A DNA stretch of 38,533 nucleotides from Branchiostoma floridae (lineage: Eukaryota > Chordata > Leptocardii > Amphioxiformes > Branchiostomatidae): contig NC_049988.1 in assembly GCF_000003815.2 (NCBI RefSeq), positions 19,447,557-19,486,089 of the forward strand, in the 5' to 3' direction. Below the pieces are notes generated by a model. It searched no databases. It was given only the letters and a program-made list of their open reading frames with translations, and was not told the origin of the DNA. The first letter of the stretch is position 1; the number at the start of each line of letters is the position of its first letter. Shown here in pieces: positions 1 to 11,100 of the stretch. A program made the translations under genes and the position numbers.

Positions 1-95
1 TATAGACAATATACATTTTCACTTACAGCAGAACACATTAGGTTCTGTTTGTTTGTTTGTTTGCTTGTTTCTTTGTTTGCTAAGTTCGCCCTTAC

Positions 96-1309
96 CTCCG
101 AACGGCAGAGTCAGGCTGTTCGCAGCTCTCTTCGCCCTGTGGTGCATGCCGGGATCAGGACCGAAGGCACCATCTGCCGACTGGAAGAGATTTTGAACAG
201 AAATTAATTTACTTACAGTACCACACTCACTGTACTTTTGTTACCATGCAGTGATGATGTTTCTTCCTTCCTTCCTTCCTTCCTTTTTCCTACTTCCCTT
301 GCTTTCATTCTTTCATTCCTTTCTTCCTTCATTCAGTCATCGATCCATAATTTTAAACTACATGACTTTGTGTACAACACAAGCTTTTGCTAAACTCTTA
401 CTACACATTGTCAAACTATACTTTACCATGCTAAAAATACCTTCTAACTTGCAGACTAGACTAGACTAACACAGTACTGTACTTGACTTTGCTAACACTT
501 TAGTTAATATACTAAGCATATATTGCGCAATTTGCATCATATGCATGCTTATCTGCACTACAAGTATGTAGTCGTTTGGCCATGTTTTACAGCTTTCAAT
601 CAAGTAGTGCCTTTCCATTATAACTGTCTAATTGATTTTGATTCATGTAAAAATGTCCTGGTTTTGAGCAAAGTAGTGTTTGTACAGGGCTGAGAACAGC
701 TATTAAAAAAATGGACATAACACACAGATAATGCAACAATCTGCAGGTTTTGTCAATCGTCTTATCCCAACATGCCACAAGTCAACAATGCCCTGTCAGA
801 CGTTTGGCTGGCTCAATTATTTCACTCAATTAGATCTAATTCTAGTAAATGTCATCAGAGTGGAAGAAGTAGCCTTCTGTATTTTTACGAGTTACACACA
901 ACTGACTTTATATCTCATTCATACTTTTGAACAAGACAGGTTCAATTTGCTTGAAGGTTAGCCATACACAGTTCGTACACAAGCATCGTAATTAGTCATC
1001 AAAAGAAGGTGAGTTTGTTGACATTTCTACCTCAGTGCTCTCCATACGATTGTTGCTTTCCCAGGCCTTGTCTTTAGTCAGTGCCTCAAGTTTCGTCTCA
1101 AGAGACATAATCCTCTCGTCGTTCGCAGACAGCAGCTGCTTGAGTTGCCAGTTCTGCAGCAGAAGCACCGTCACCAGCGCCGAGACGACCAGCACGACGG
1201 CCGCGGCGAAGGCGGTCTGCACCGCCGCCGGGCGCACACGGGGCCTCCGGTCAGCATACACGGGCCCGACAAGCGTCAGGTCACCGTTCATCAGCTTATC
1301 TGTACTCAT
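96..1309 (-). CDS. G0: short-type membrane collagen/FReD lectin, 5' part only (runs off left edge)
   Basis: The N-terminal half of a type II membrane protein whose collagen and FReD exons lie beyond base 1. Exon 1 is 1309-1031 (93 codons, starts MSTDKLMNGD, ends phase 0 at a gag|gta donor). Exon 2 is 180-96 (28 codons plus one base, cag acceptor, gag|gtaag donor). Exon 1 encodes a basic cytosolic tail of about 31 residues (RRPRVRP), a hydrophobic anchor near residues 32-51 (AAAVVLVVSALVTVLLL) and a short coiled coil (QLKQLL...LETKLEAL). Exon 2 ends in HHRAKRAANSLTLPFG, with a furin-type R-A-K-R. It closely matches the first two exons of G1 and G3, so collagen and FReD exons are inferred to follow. 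The coil is about 11 residues shorter than in G1. The lectin role is inferred from the paralogues. Confidence 0.82.
263..300. repeat. (TTCC)n microsatellite in G0 intron
   Basis: Short pyrimidine-rich CTTC/TTCC tract within intron 1 of G0; the rest of that intron (181-1030) shows no coding signal. Confidence 0.7.
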
Positions 1310-1550
1310 TCTCTACAACGTCAGAGCAGTTGAGCAAGGAACTCGGCTTCAATGCAATAAAGAGATGATAGTTTCAAGCAAAAGTGAAGCAAATTCTGCT
1401 CTAAAACTCCGAGGCACTATGCTGACTGGTTGTATGTAGTAGCCCTCAGTGACTGAAGATATCTTTTGAGTAAACTGATATAATCTTCAAAGACCTTGTC
1501 AAACAAGAAGCCAGGGAATCCCCCTTACTTTTTTTCTGGAGACAAACTCG

Positions 1551-1615
1551 TTCCCTATTGGTTGTCAGCCACTGCTATTTCCTCCTACGTCATGAGTGTG
1601 AATATCTAATGACTG
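1551..1615 (-). promoter_or_regulatory. Conserved upstream module of G0 (CCAAT + CRE-like)
   Basis: On the minus strand this holds an inverted ATTGG (CCAAT, 1557-1561) and TGACGT (1587-1592), about 250 nt upstream of the G0 ATG. The same order and spacing recur upstream of G1 and G3. Function is inferred; the conservation may simply reflect recent duplication. Confidence 0.4.
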
Positions 1616-1622
1616 ATTGATT

Positions 1623-1640
1623 AATATATATATATATATA
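1623..1640. repeat. (TA)n microsatellite
   Basis: Pure TA run just upstream of the G0 promoter module. Confidence 0.8.
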
Positions 1641-3686
1641 AAGCTGTTTTCGGCGAAATCTGAGTCGTTTTTCGTGCACCCCGTGATGTCACAGGTCTAT
1701 TTTGAGAGACGACGCCATCGGTGCTTTCCAACCTGGTCGAAAAACTTGTTCAACTGCTCATGACGTAGCCCGGAGAAAGGTCAATCATTGCCTGAACCGT
1801 CAAGAACTATGAAGATAGGAAAAGGGTATATACTATAGATAATTTTCTCACATTCTGAGAGAAAACAGAGCTCCAAAGGGCCATGGAGTACCAAGTGCTT
1901 TGGAGGAGGCTTTCCGGGCTGGTTCGAGCGGGAGTTCGAACTAAGTACATGTGTCTGAGAGACTACTAGTATGTTATAGCACGGAGGACTGAGTTTATCA
2001 TTATCGACTTCACAGAGACAGAAGTTGACAAGTGTTCTTGAACATAATTATATAGATGTGTAAGGCGATGCTGTGATATATCGTGACAATGATAACGTAC
2101 ATACCTTCTCCCAAATATTTGGAGCACCGTTGTTAACAATGAATACTCGGGACTTTTTATGTGGGGACAATGATACTATCATACCCTCCCCGAAATATTT
2201 GGACCACCGTTGTTGTTTCCCATCAGATGCAAGTTATAAAATCTCATTAAATGACCCATAAACGTGCGAAAGTTGCAGAGTTATAGTTGTAATATGCTCA
2301 TATCTTTTTGTAGCTGAACTGATGCTTCTTAGATTAGTGGTGTTTCTTCTCTCTCTTTTTCTTGTATCTTTGCCCTAAATATGTTTCACTGAACCCACCT
2401 ATCTTCCTGCCTGTCCGTGTATATGTGCATCATTGTGCAGCATTTTGGTCATATCTGTATCGAATCCACTCTTGGAAAATATGCCTAGTGCACCTTATTT
2501 TATTTTCACCAGAAATACATTTGACTGAGCGAAGTAAGCACACGCTATACTGGTCATCAACTGCACCTATGGCGCTGTGCAATAACAGATACAGAAATGC
2601 AGAACTTCCTTTGTGTAACATGCTTACATATCCTGTAGTATTCTTCTAACATGTCTACCACCATACTCATACCATATTATACATGTATAATTCGCAATAT
2701 ATGTCATGCATTGCAAAAATCGTCTCTCCTCTCTCTCACAGGGGGAAATGAGACCGTAGCAATAGTGGGGTTATACTTAAATTTGCAAATTTATATATAG
2801 CATGAATACTAAACATGGTCGACTATGTGTGACAGGGGCATTACTCCCAACCATGGTCATTGTCACTCAAAAAGCTAGAAAGTAAATCCAGTTGTAGAGA
2901 TTGGATTGTATTTGAATATTGTTTACATGGATGTCTAACCTTCATAAAGGTATGTATTGTATAACACTTGGTTTGTAAATTCTTTGCCTTTGAAACCAGA
3001 CATACGACTGGAGAAATACCCAGTACACCTTACTTTATTTTCACCAGAAATACATTTGAGTTAGCGATGCACACGCTATAATGGTCATCAACTGCACCTA
3101 TGGCGCTGTGCAATAACAGGATACAGAGGTGCAGAAATTCCTATGTGTAACATGCTTATATCCTGTAGTGTTCTTCTAACATGTCTACCACCATATTCAT
3201 ACCATATAATTCGTAATGTATATCATGCATTGCAATAATCATCTCTCTCCCCCCTCTCTCTCTCTGTATATATATATAAACTTAAACTTCGACAACTTTA
3301 ATCATTTCTAATATGTCGTCCGCAGATACAACGTAACTTTCTACATACTGGCATGACGTATATATTGTAGGATTTGCCAACCCAAAAGAACCCATCTCTG
3401 TACTATACTTCAATATTCATTGTAACATGCAGTAATATTTCTTCTAATATTGCTACCATATATCATCATCACTACATATACCTTATAACATTTAATGCAT
3501 GTGCTACATGTACTATCATACCTTACAGGCTGCATGTTCCAAGCATTTTTTAAATCATGAACAGTTTACAAGTTTTTTTTACGTACCATTTAGAATGCTA
3601 TAATTCTCTTCCTACAATATAAGATAAAAGTCTCGAAGATACTGTCCACAGACATAATGTTACTTTCTACATAATGTTCGCAACTG

Positions 3687-3689
3687 CTA

Positions 3690-3723
<34 letters not shown>
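3687..3723. repeat. (AT)n microsatellite
   Basis: AT run in the G0-G1 spacer, shared in shorter form with spacers near 13760 and 17925. Confidence 0.85.
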
Positions 3724-3726
<3 letters not shown>

Positions 3727-3871
3727 TAGTCTTTTTCCCCCTAAACGTTTTTTTAATACGTCTCTGCCGGCTCTAATTCACAACCTACATAAATCTTGCC
3801 TTCTACGAAATTATTCCTATTCCTTCAGCGTACTGAAGTTAGAATTGATTCTATGATCTGGCATGGAACAG

Positions 3872-4261
3872 TGTTAAAGTTAAAGTTAAAGTTTGCCCAT
3901 ACATCTAAGATGCGTAGGGCGGCGCCCATCTCCACTTCGAAGCCCTTGAGCCACACATTTGTGTAAGTCACTACAGCAGGGGGCTGGTCTGCCGGTAGTG
4001 TTGTGTGTTTAACTTCCATACTCTTCCATCTCCACTTCGAAGCCCTTGAGCCACACATTTGTGTAAGTCACTACAGCAGGGGGCTGGTCTGCCGGTAGTG
4101 TTGTGTGTTTAACTTCCATACTCTTCCTTATTTAGTGCTAAGTGCTAAGCAGAGAAAGCAGCATGTACCATTTTTAGAATCTTTGGTATGACTCGGCCGG
4201 GGATTGAACTCACGACCTACGGTATGCAACGCGAACACTCTACCCGCTCGGCCATTGCACC
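3872..4261 (-). mobile_element. tRNA-derived SINE with 12-bp target duplication
   Basis: On the minus strand it starts with a tRNA-like head: an A-box (TGGCCGAGCGGGTAGAG) and a B-box region (GGTCGTGAGTTCAATCC). A unique body follows, then a (TTTAAC)n tail. Both sides carry the identical 12-bp duplication GGCATGGAACAG (3860-3871 and 4262-4273). The body contains an exact tandem duplication of 100 bp (3926-4025 and 4026-4125). The paralogous spacers near 13890 and 18075 lack it. Confidence 0.88.
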
Positions 4262-4472
4262 GGCATGGAACAGAGTACTAGAAGAAAATGCATCGCTCGA
4301 TTACTGAAGCTTCCAACACATCTGACCGTGCAAATAGTAAATCCCCTTGTTTTGTCTTCATTTCAACACTTGCAGCTATAAGTTTGCCCAATCTATTTAT
4401 GTATAAAAGTGAAATTCACTAAAAAATAGCGTTACAAGCTAAGACTGCTCCTTAACGTTACAAATCAACACC

Positions 4473-5984
4473 ATTGGCAGTCGAGCTAGCACCAGCACTC
4501 ACTCTCCTTTTTCAGTCTTCACTCGAGTCGGGTGTCGTACCACGAGATTGGAGAACAGCAAATGTTACCCCAGTCTATAAGAAAGGGGAACGTTATCGAC
4601 CTGAGAATTACAGGCCAATTTCCCTTACCAGTATTCCATGTAAGATAATGGAGCATATTGTTACTAGTACGATTATGTCTTATGTAGAAGAAAATGAAAT
4701 CATATGTAAAGAGCAGCATGGGTTCAGACGCCGCCATTCCTGTGAAAGCCAGTTACTCGGACTTGTGGATGACTTGTCTGTTGACCTTGAACAGGGGAGA
4801 CAAACAGATGCCCTGATAATGGACTTCAGCAAGGCATTTGACAAAGTTTGCCACTCCCTACTCATCCATAAGTTAAACTACTACGGCATCACAGGGTCGC
4901 TGCAGACCTGGATCCAGAGCTTCCTCACCGACCGCCGGCAAGCGGTAGTAGTGGAAGGCTCAATGTCAAGTTTTGTACCAGTAGATTCAGGAGTGCCGCA
5001 GGGATCTGTTCTAGGCCCCACCCTGTTTCTGTTATATATAAACGACCTCCCTACCAGTTTGTCGTCTATTGCTCGTCTGTTTGCAGACGACACCTTGGCA
5101 CACAAAACTATCAGCTCGACTAGGGATCAGGAAGTACTTCAAGAAGACTTGGATCGTCTTGCTGAGTGGGAGCAAACCTGGATGATGAGTTTCCATCCAG
5201 ACAAGTGCCAAGCACTCCATATCACAAGGAAGAGGGTCCCCCAAACAATGAACTACAAACTTCATGGTCACACCCTTGTCTCAACCAAGGAAGCCAAGTA
5301 TCTAGGAGTGACAATTACCTACAATCTCACTTGGTGTACGCACATCGCAAACATCACCAACAAGGCCAGCAGAACCCTAGGTTTTCTGAGAAGAAACATA
5401 AAGGTAGGATCCAAAAAGATAAAAAACCTTGCTTATGTTACATTAGTCCGACCATTACTAGAATTTGCTAGTCCTGTTTGGGACCCCTATACAGCAAAGG
5501 ATATAGCGAAGCTCGAAGCGGTCCAGCGTAGGGCTGCCCGGTGGGTGTCAAACAGGTATCGACGGTCCTCCAGTGTCAGCGAAATGCTTCACGACCTTGA
5601 GTGGCCAACACTCCAGGAGAGACGACGGAGGGCCAGATTGGTCACTTTTTATAAATACCACTCAGGGGATCTGGCTATTAACTGCAAAACGAGTCCCGCT
5701 CCACAAGCTAGAAGTTCGAGATCGACCCATCCCGCAGCATACAAGGTACCGACTAGTAGAACCCAATACATTGTATAGGCAAAATGCCTTCTTCCCACGT
5801 ACAATTAGAGACTGGAACGGCCTCCCAGCGGAGGTGGCGCTATCGCCATCCTTGTCTATGTTTAAATCCAAAATATAAACCCCCCTCAGTCTGCGCAGTG
5901 AACCTCTCCATGTTGCCACGGCTGCAGAATCCTCAAAAAGATGAGGTTGGCAGCCTAACCGAAAGAAGAAGAAGAACACGGTAA
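4473..5984 (+). mobile_element. 5'-truncated non-LTR retrotransposon (reverse transcriptase, CR1/L2/Jockey-like)
   Basis: A LINE copy inserted in spacer sequence; the paralogous spacer near 14085 lacks it. The reverse-transcriptase frame runs open from about 4474 to a stop at 5778, but its first codon is TTG inside the domain, so the 5' end with endonuclease is missing. Motifs in order: NYRPISLTS, QHGFRRRHSCESQLL, motif A DALIMDFSKAFDKV, motif B SGVPQGSVLGP and motif C FADDT, so the catalytic aspartates are present. Near 5670-5690 the frame shifts; the C-terminal family motif FFPRTIRDWNGL continues in another frame to a stop at 5878. The 3' end has a short stem-loop (CTCAAAAAGATGAG) and a (GAA)n tail at about 5968-5983. 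The same 3' end occurs in the LINE inside G3. Dead as a retroelement. Confidence 0.9.
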
Positions 5985-6471
5985 ATGTACTTCTAGCTGC
6001 TGCAATCACATGTGCCCACCATAAAGAATGGCGCGTATTTCCACCCATACTTTGTTGGAAAGAGTAATGTGGAAAAAAAAGAAAGAAAAAAAAAAAGAAT
6101 TTACGCTATGTGCCATCTTTTGATCACTTTTCAACTGCAGCTAAAATGATTACTAGACTAAGTTTACTTTGTTCGAAAGTCGTGCGGAACTCCCTTTCCC
6201 GGCATTAAAAACGTTTACCCTTGTTGAAAGTCGCGAATCAGCGCTCCTGCAAAAAAAGCTAACACTGCTCAAAGGAGACTGAGTTTGCGCTAGATCCACG
6301 TCTAAATTAGCTCTTGGTTCTCACCTACCCAGTTTCATGTAACACTAGTGGTTTGAGCCTTGAAAAGTTATTTATCTATGCCAAAGAACAACATTTTGTT
6401 CCAGAGGCATCATCTGCAACGATAACTATCAAAGACATCTTAGGGCTTTGTATGGGGACAAAAAAATAGTG
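5985..6471. other. Spacer remnant between LINE and (GT)n
   Basis: No gene. A conserved spacer segment containing CCATCTTTTG and CACCTACCC, shared with 14280-14600, 18500-18755, 27800-28120 and 36270-36615. Confidence 0.6.
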
Positions 6472-6761
6472 TGTCGTGTGCGTGCGCGCGTGTGTGTGTG
6501 CGTGTGTGTGTGTGCGTGCGCGTGTGTGTGTGCGTGCGCGTGTGTGTGTGCGTGCGTGTGTATTTGCGCGTGTGTGTGTGCGTGTGCGTATGTGTATGTG
6601 TGTGTGTGCGTGTGTGTGTGTGTGTGTGTATGTGTGTGTATGTGTGTGTGTGTGTATGTGTGTGTGTCTGTATGTGTGTGTTTGTTTGTATGTGTGTGTG
6701 TGTGTATGTGTGTGTGTGTGAGTGTATGTGTGTGTGCGTGTGTGTGTGTGTATGTGTGTGT

Positions 6762-6801
<40 letters not shown>

Positions 6802-6972
6802 GTGTGCGTGTGTGTGAGAGTGTGTGTGTGTGTGCGTGTGTGCGTGTGTGTTCGTGCGTGTGTGTGTGCGTGTGTGTGTGTGTGCGTGTGTGTGTGCGTG
6901 TGTGTGCGTGTTTGTGTGTGTGAGCGCGTGTGTGTGTGTATGTGTGTGTGTGTATGTCTGTGTGTGTGTGTG
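6472..6972. repeat. (GT)n array 3' of G1
   Basis: About 500 bp of interrupted GT dinucleotides with GC, TA and GA variants, starting about 325 bp beyond the G1 stop. Equivalent arrays follow R, G2, G3 and G4. Confidence 0.95.
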
Positions 6973-7237
6973 GTGTGGTGTGGTTGGAGGGGACGCGCAA
7001 GAAACTTTTTATGCTCATGAAGTTCGACTACGTACGCTTTATGCCACGTTTATAATGCTCCCTGTGTACATGCATTACATAATATTTCCACAAAATTCAC
7101 GTTATATCAGATGAATTACCAAAATATGCGCAGGATTGAAGTTTTTTTCCCATCGTGAAAGGGATTATGCAGACAGAATAAAGATAAAAGTTGATTGTCA
7201 CCATTGCATTGTTAAGAGATTTGCTCCAGTATTACTC

Positions 7238-7243
7238 TTTATT
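7238..7243 (-). terminator. Poly(A) signal of G1
   Basis: AATAAA on the minus strand, 55 nt beyond the G1 stop codon, in a block conserved with G3 and G4. Confidence 0.7.
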
Positions 7244-7297
7244 TCAGCAAAGAAAGCAAATGTAAGGCCGTGGGTTTAGTTTTTTGGTAGGTTATTT

Positions 7298-10200
7298 CTA
7301 AGGAGCAGGTCTGATCTTCATGACAGAAGACTTGATGGAGAACTTGTGAGCTGCCCACCGAACCCATTCTATACCATGTGACTCACTCCCCCCGCCGCCA
7401 TGCTTGTACGGCTGGTTCAGGTTTACGGTGTCACAAGCACCATACCACCAACCACCACCATGGCCATTGGCGCAGTTACCGCCCGATTCCTCATCGTTAT
7501 CCTGGTCGTGTGTTGAGAATCTGTGACCATCATGATAGCTTAACCCTTCCCCACCATCCCCAGCAGTGCCGCTATAGGCACCAACATGCAGACGGTACTT
7601 TGCTGCTTCATCCTCGATATAGAACCTATCATATTCAGCGTATACCGTTCCCGAGGACCAATTCTCGAGATCAATGCGCAGAAGGTATACCTTCTCGTTA
7701 GAGATTTGATAGATCTTGTCGTTTCCGAGCCAAAACTCGCCGACAAGAGCCCCAAACCCATTTTTGTAAGTTACCCAGTCATTAGCAAAATCTACAGAAC
7801 CGTCGAAGCGCTTCTGGAGGACAGTCCAGCCGCCGACTCCGGCTTCCATCTCACAGTAGACCCGGAACGAGGCTCCGGCGGCGTCTGGCTGGATGGTGTA
7901 GAGACCGCTGGTGGTGTGGCCTGCCTTGTAGACGTCGTCACAATCTGTAAAGCAAGGTGTATGATATTCAAAGACATTTTAAAACAATCTCCAGAACTGG
8001 GTAAGATTAGAAGCTTTACGTTAGCATAGCAACTATTAAACATGATTTTTATATGAGATTGCATCTTTATCCAGTTGTAGAGATTAAATTGTCTTTCAAG
8101 TCTTTAAATATTGTTTATCTAGATGTCTAGCCTCCATAAACACATTAAGTGCATAATAGATAATAAACCTGTACATCCTGTACATCGCTTCAGCTGAAAA
8201 GAGATGCAGGTTGGTGGTACCTTTCATTTTCGGTGGGTCAGGAGTCGGAACAGGAATTTCGGGGGGGCCGGGCGGTCCGGGAGGTCCAACCGCTCCATCG
8301 CGCCCGTCTCTACCGGGCTGCCCGTTCGTTCCTGCCGGTCCGTCTCTGCCGGGAGGCCCCTGAAGACAGCCTGTATGTAGAAGTGCGTTAGTCTAATGTC
8401 CAGGCAGATGTGAAGATTCTGGTCCTTACGTAGGCTTGGATATTTGCAATTTTATGGTTACCCAATGCCAATCAATCAGGACAAGACTTTCATTTGCCGC
8501 CGCAACGTCTGGTTTTAGATGTTTAAGTTATACACAGACACTGACAGGATGAACGCTGGTACTGAAACATTAAGTCAACATTTTAGATACTTGAGGTACG
8601 ATTTGCAAGCATACTTCGTTTTTCTGATAGACGGTGCACTTTCTTTAACATATCTGTTTTCAGCAAAACAAGAGGTTATGTTTGCTTGTTTGCTAAGTTC
8701 GTCTTTACCTCCAAACGGCATTGTCAGGCTGTTCGCAGCTCTCTTCTCCCTGTGGTGCATGCCGGGATCAGATTGAGTATCGGGGCTGAAGGCACCATCC
8801 GCCGACTGGAAGAGAAAGCCAATTACTTTTATTACCATGCATTTAGAGTCCATTCCAAGACACCATGCGAGTTTTTCAATGATATTTATAATATTTTAGA
8901 ATTATTGTCTTATATTTATAATTCTTAATTAATATTCATGAACATTTCGAAAAAAAGGAAACACAGATATGCCATTATTTATAATTAGTCTTTATTGTTT
9001 GTAAACATTTCTAAAGTTACCATCGAGAGCTTGTCTCTGTTTACGATCTTTTCAAAACGTATATCGGCTTTCGAAAAATTTCGAAAGTTTAATTGACACG
9101 CTAATCCCCTCGCCACATGCACACTCGGCTTCAGCTTATTTTTAGACAGCGCATATACTATAATGATATAGTGTACTATATACTTGTATGGTATAAAATA
9201 GCACGCGTTGTTACAAAAAACACACTAAAAATCTAAACACAATACCGCCTGGGTCCTCGATTTCCTTTTAATGTTAATAAACCATTTTCATTCCTTCGTT
9301 CTCTTTATCCTTCCTTCCGTCAATAATCAGTCATCCTTTCATTCATTCATTAAACACTAGGTATTCTAAACTGCATCAACAATATTAGCATTTGCAAAAC
9401 GTTTTGGTACACAATATCAAACTATACTTAACCGTGTTATAAATATTATACAACGTACTTGTAACAAACAGACTAGACTAGAATAACAATGGATACTTTA
9501 CTTTGCTAAAACTATAGTAATACTAAGCGTATACTGTATCACGCTAACCTGTAGTATAGTATGACAGTCTGTATGTAGTCGTTCGACCATGTCTCGGTTT
9601 TCAACTGAAGAGCTAACCGTTTGGGCTTCTCATAAATTTTGATTTACGTTTAAAAAATTGCTAAACCTGTTCCATTGTCTTGAACAAAGATGTATTTTTT
9701 TTACAGAGTTGAAAATGGCTAATATATATTTCACAACTAGAAATAGATATAAAACATAGATATTGCAACCGTCGTCAGATCTTTTCCATTGCCTCTTCTA
9801 AACAATACCCTGTCTGAGGTTTAGTTGGTTTGATTATTTCACACAATTAACCTAATCTAGTAAAGGTCGCAAGACTGGATTTTCACGGCCGTACGGATTT
9901 GTGCGGGGAAACGTGCACCCAGATGATTTCGTTCACTATAAGTTTGTATTCGTTTAACTATTTCTCACAATTTGCAACCAAATTGTACATTTCCATGATA
10001 ACTTCTAGGTAATATTGATAGCTTCTAGTTCATATTGATTTACATGAGATGATATCCGAAACTAGCAACATAGTTTTGGACAAAGGTGTAGATTTTTTTA
10101 CAGGGCTGCTAACGTTATGTACTTTGGATTTAGAAATAGCCATGAAAAATAGATATCCCAACTATAAGCAGATATTATCAATAGACCCTTAAGGCCATGT

Positions 10201-10865
10201 TGACGTTTGGCTGGATCAATTATTTCACTCAATTAGATCCAATTTAGATAAACATCAAACATGCGAGGTATGCTATCCCAAGGTCCCCCAATACTCTAAA
10301 GGTTGTACAGAGAAACGTACATTCCTAGTTGATATCTTTTATTCATAATTTTGTACAAGACCAGGGGTACATTTTTTTACTTACTGGTTCTGTGAAATGC
10401 ATTCAGTCAGATCTTGCCCAAACTTGCAAATTACAAAGAAAGTACAAAGAAACACATATAGCAGTCATCTACTAAACAATCTTGTCATTGATGTTAGGAG
10501 TTATGCAGTTAACCTCAGTTATGCAATTGAAGTGAATTAGTCAACATTTGTACCTCAGTTTTCTCCACATGATGACTGTTGTCTTCCCAGAACTTCTCTT
10601 TGGTCAGAACCTCCAGCGTAGCGATACGATCTAGGATTTGGTTGTTGTGCTCTTGGAGAGACACGATCCTGTCGTCGTTCGCAGACAGCAGCTGCTTGAG
10701 TTGCCAGTTCTGCAACAGCAGCACCGCCATCATCGCCGAGACGACCAGCACGACGGCCGCGGCGCCGATTGCCTGGAGCCCCGCCGGGCGCACACGGGAC
10801 CTCCGGTCGGCATACACGGGCCTGCCAAGCGTCAGGTCACCGTTCATCAGCTTATCTGTACTCAT
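7298..10865 (-). CDS. G1: type II membrane (or shed) collagen/FReD lectin, short type, complete
   Basis: Predicted 401-aa ficolin/FIBCD1-like lectin. Exons: 10865-10554, 8805-8709, 8370-8221 and 7944-7298; phases 0, 1, 1; all borders GT-AG; total 1206 nt, in frame. Residues 1-31 form a basic cytosolic tail, 32-51 the anchor and 55-92 a coiled coil. R-E-K-R at 123-126 is a furin-type site. Cys138 precedes about eleven Gly-X-Y triplets (141-173). The FReD spans 187-401 and shows DCDDVYKAG, a [16 protein letters not shown] core, the calcium-loop motif STHDQDND, four cysteines in the family's two-disulfide spacing, and the terminal MKIRPAP. Ficolin and FIBCD1 FReDs bind acetylated sugars; here the ficolin pocket Cys-His is Cys-Asp (GACDTVNLNQ), so the ligand may differ. 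N-W-S in the FReD is a glycosylation sequon. An AATAAA lies 55 nt past the stop. It is neither a plain ficolin (which lacks an anchor) nor plain FIBCD1 (which lacks collagen). Confidence 0.92.
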
Positions 10866-11100
10866 CTTTTACAAATTAAGGACAATAAAGCAAGGCTTCA
10901 ATATAATAAAGTTACGATAGTTTTAAGCAAACTGAAGCAAATTCTACCCTTAAACTCTGAGGCACTGCGCTGTGTAGTAGTACAAAATATACTCAGCAAC
11001 TGAAGATATCTTTTGTGTAAACTTTAAGATATAATCTTCAAGAACCTTGTCGAACAAGAAACTGGGGAAATCCCTTGTAGTTTTTTTCTTGGAAAATGTC

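Larger units (their letters stand above)
1616..3865. repeat. G0-G1 spacer: diverged, internally duplicated
   Basis: No gene. It matches the spacers at 11200-13880 and 15410-18080. A block with GGCGCTGTGCAATAACAG occurs twice here (about 2430-2700 and 2990-3260), twice in 16690-17460 and once at 13100-13330. Bases 2885-2960 resemble intron 3 of G1. Confidence 0.7.

Noticed and set aside
4474-5778. A complete host gene for a reverse transcriptase
   Set aside because: The frame starts mid-domain with TTG, shifts near 5680 and is bounded by a LINE 3' tail, so it is a dead truncated retroelement.
6440-7114. Long open frames of Cys-Val or His-Thr repeats in the GT arrays (also 28085-28365 and 36493-37458)
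   Set aside because: Pure translations of (GT)n/(CA)n microsatellites, open in several frames on both strands.
7378-7701. Open frames antisense to the FReD exons (also near 15126, 19607, 37692)
   Set aside because: Shadows of a conserved coding exon; the minus-strand frame has the family motifs and splice sites.
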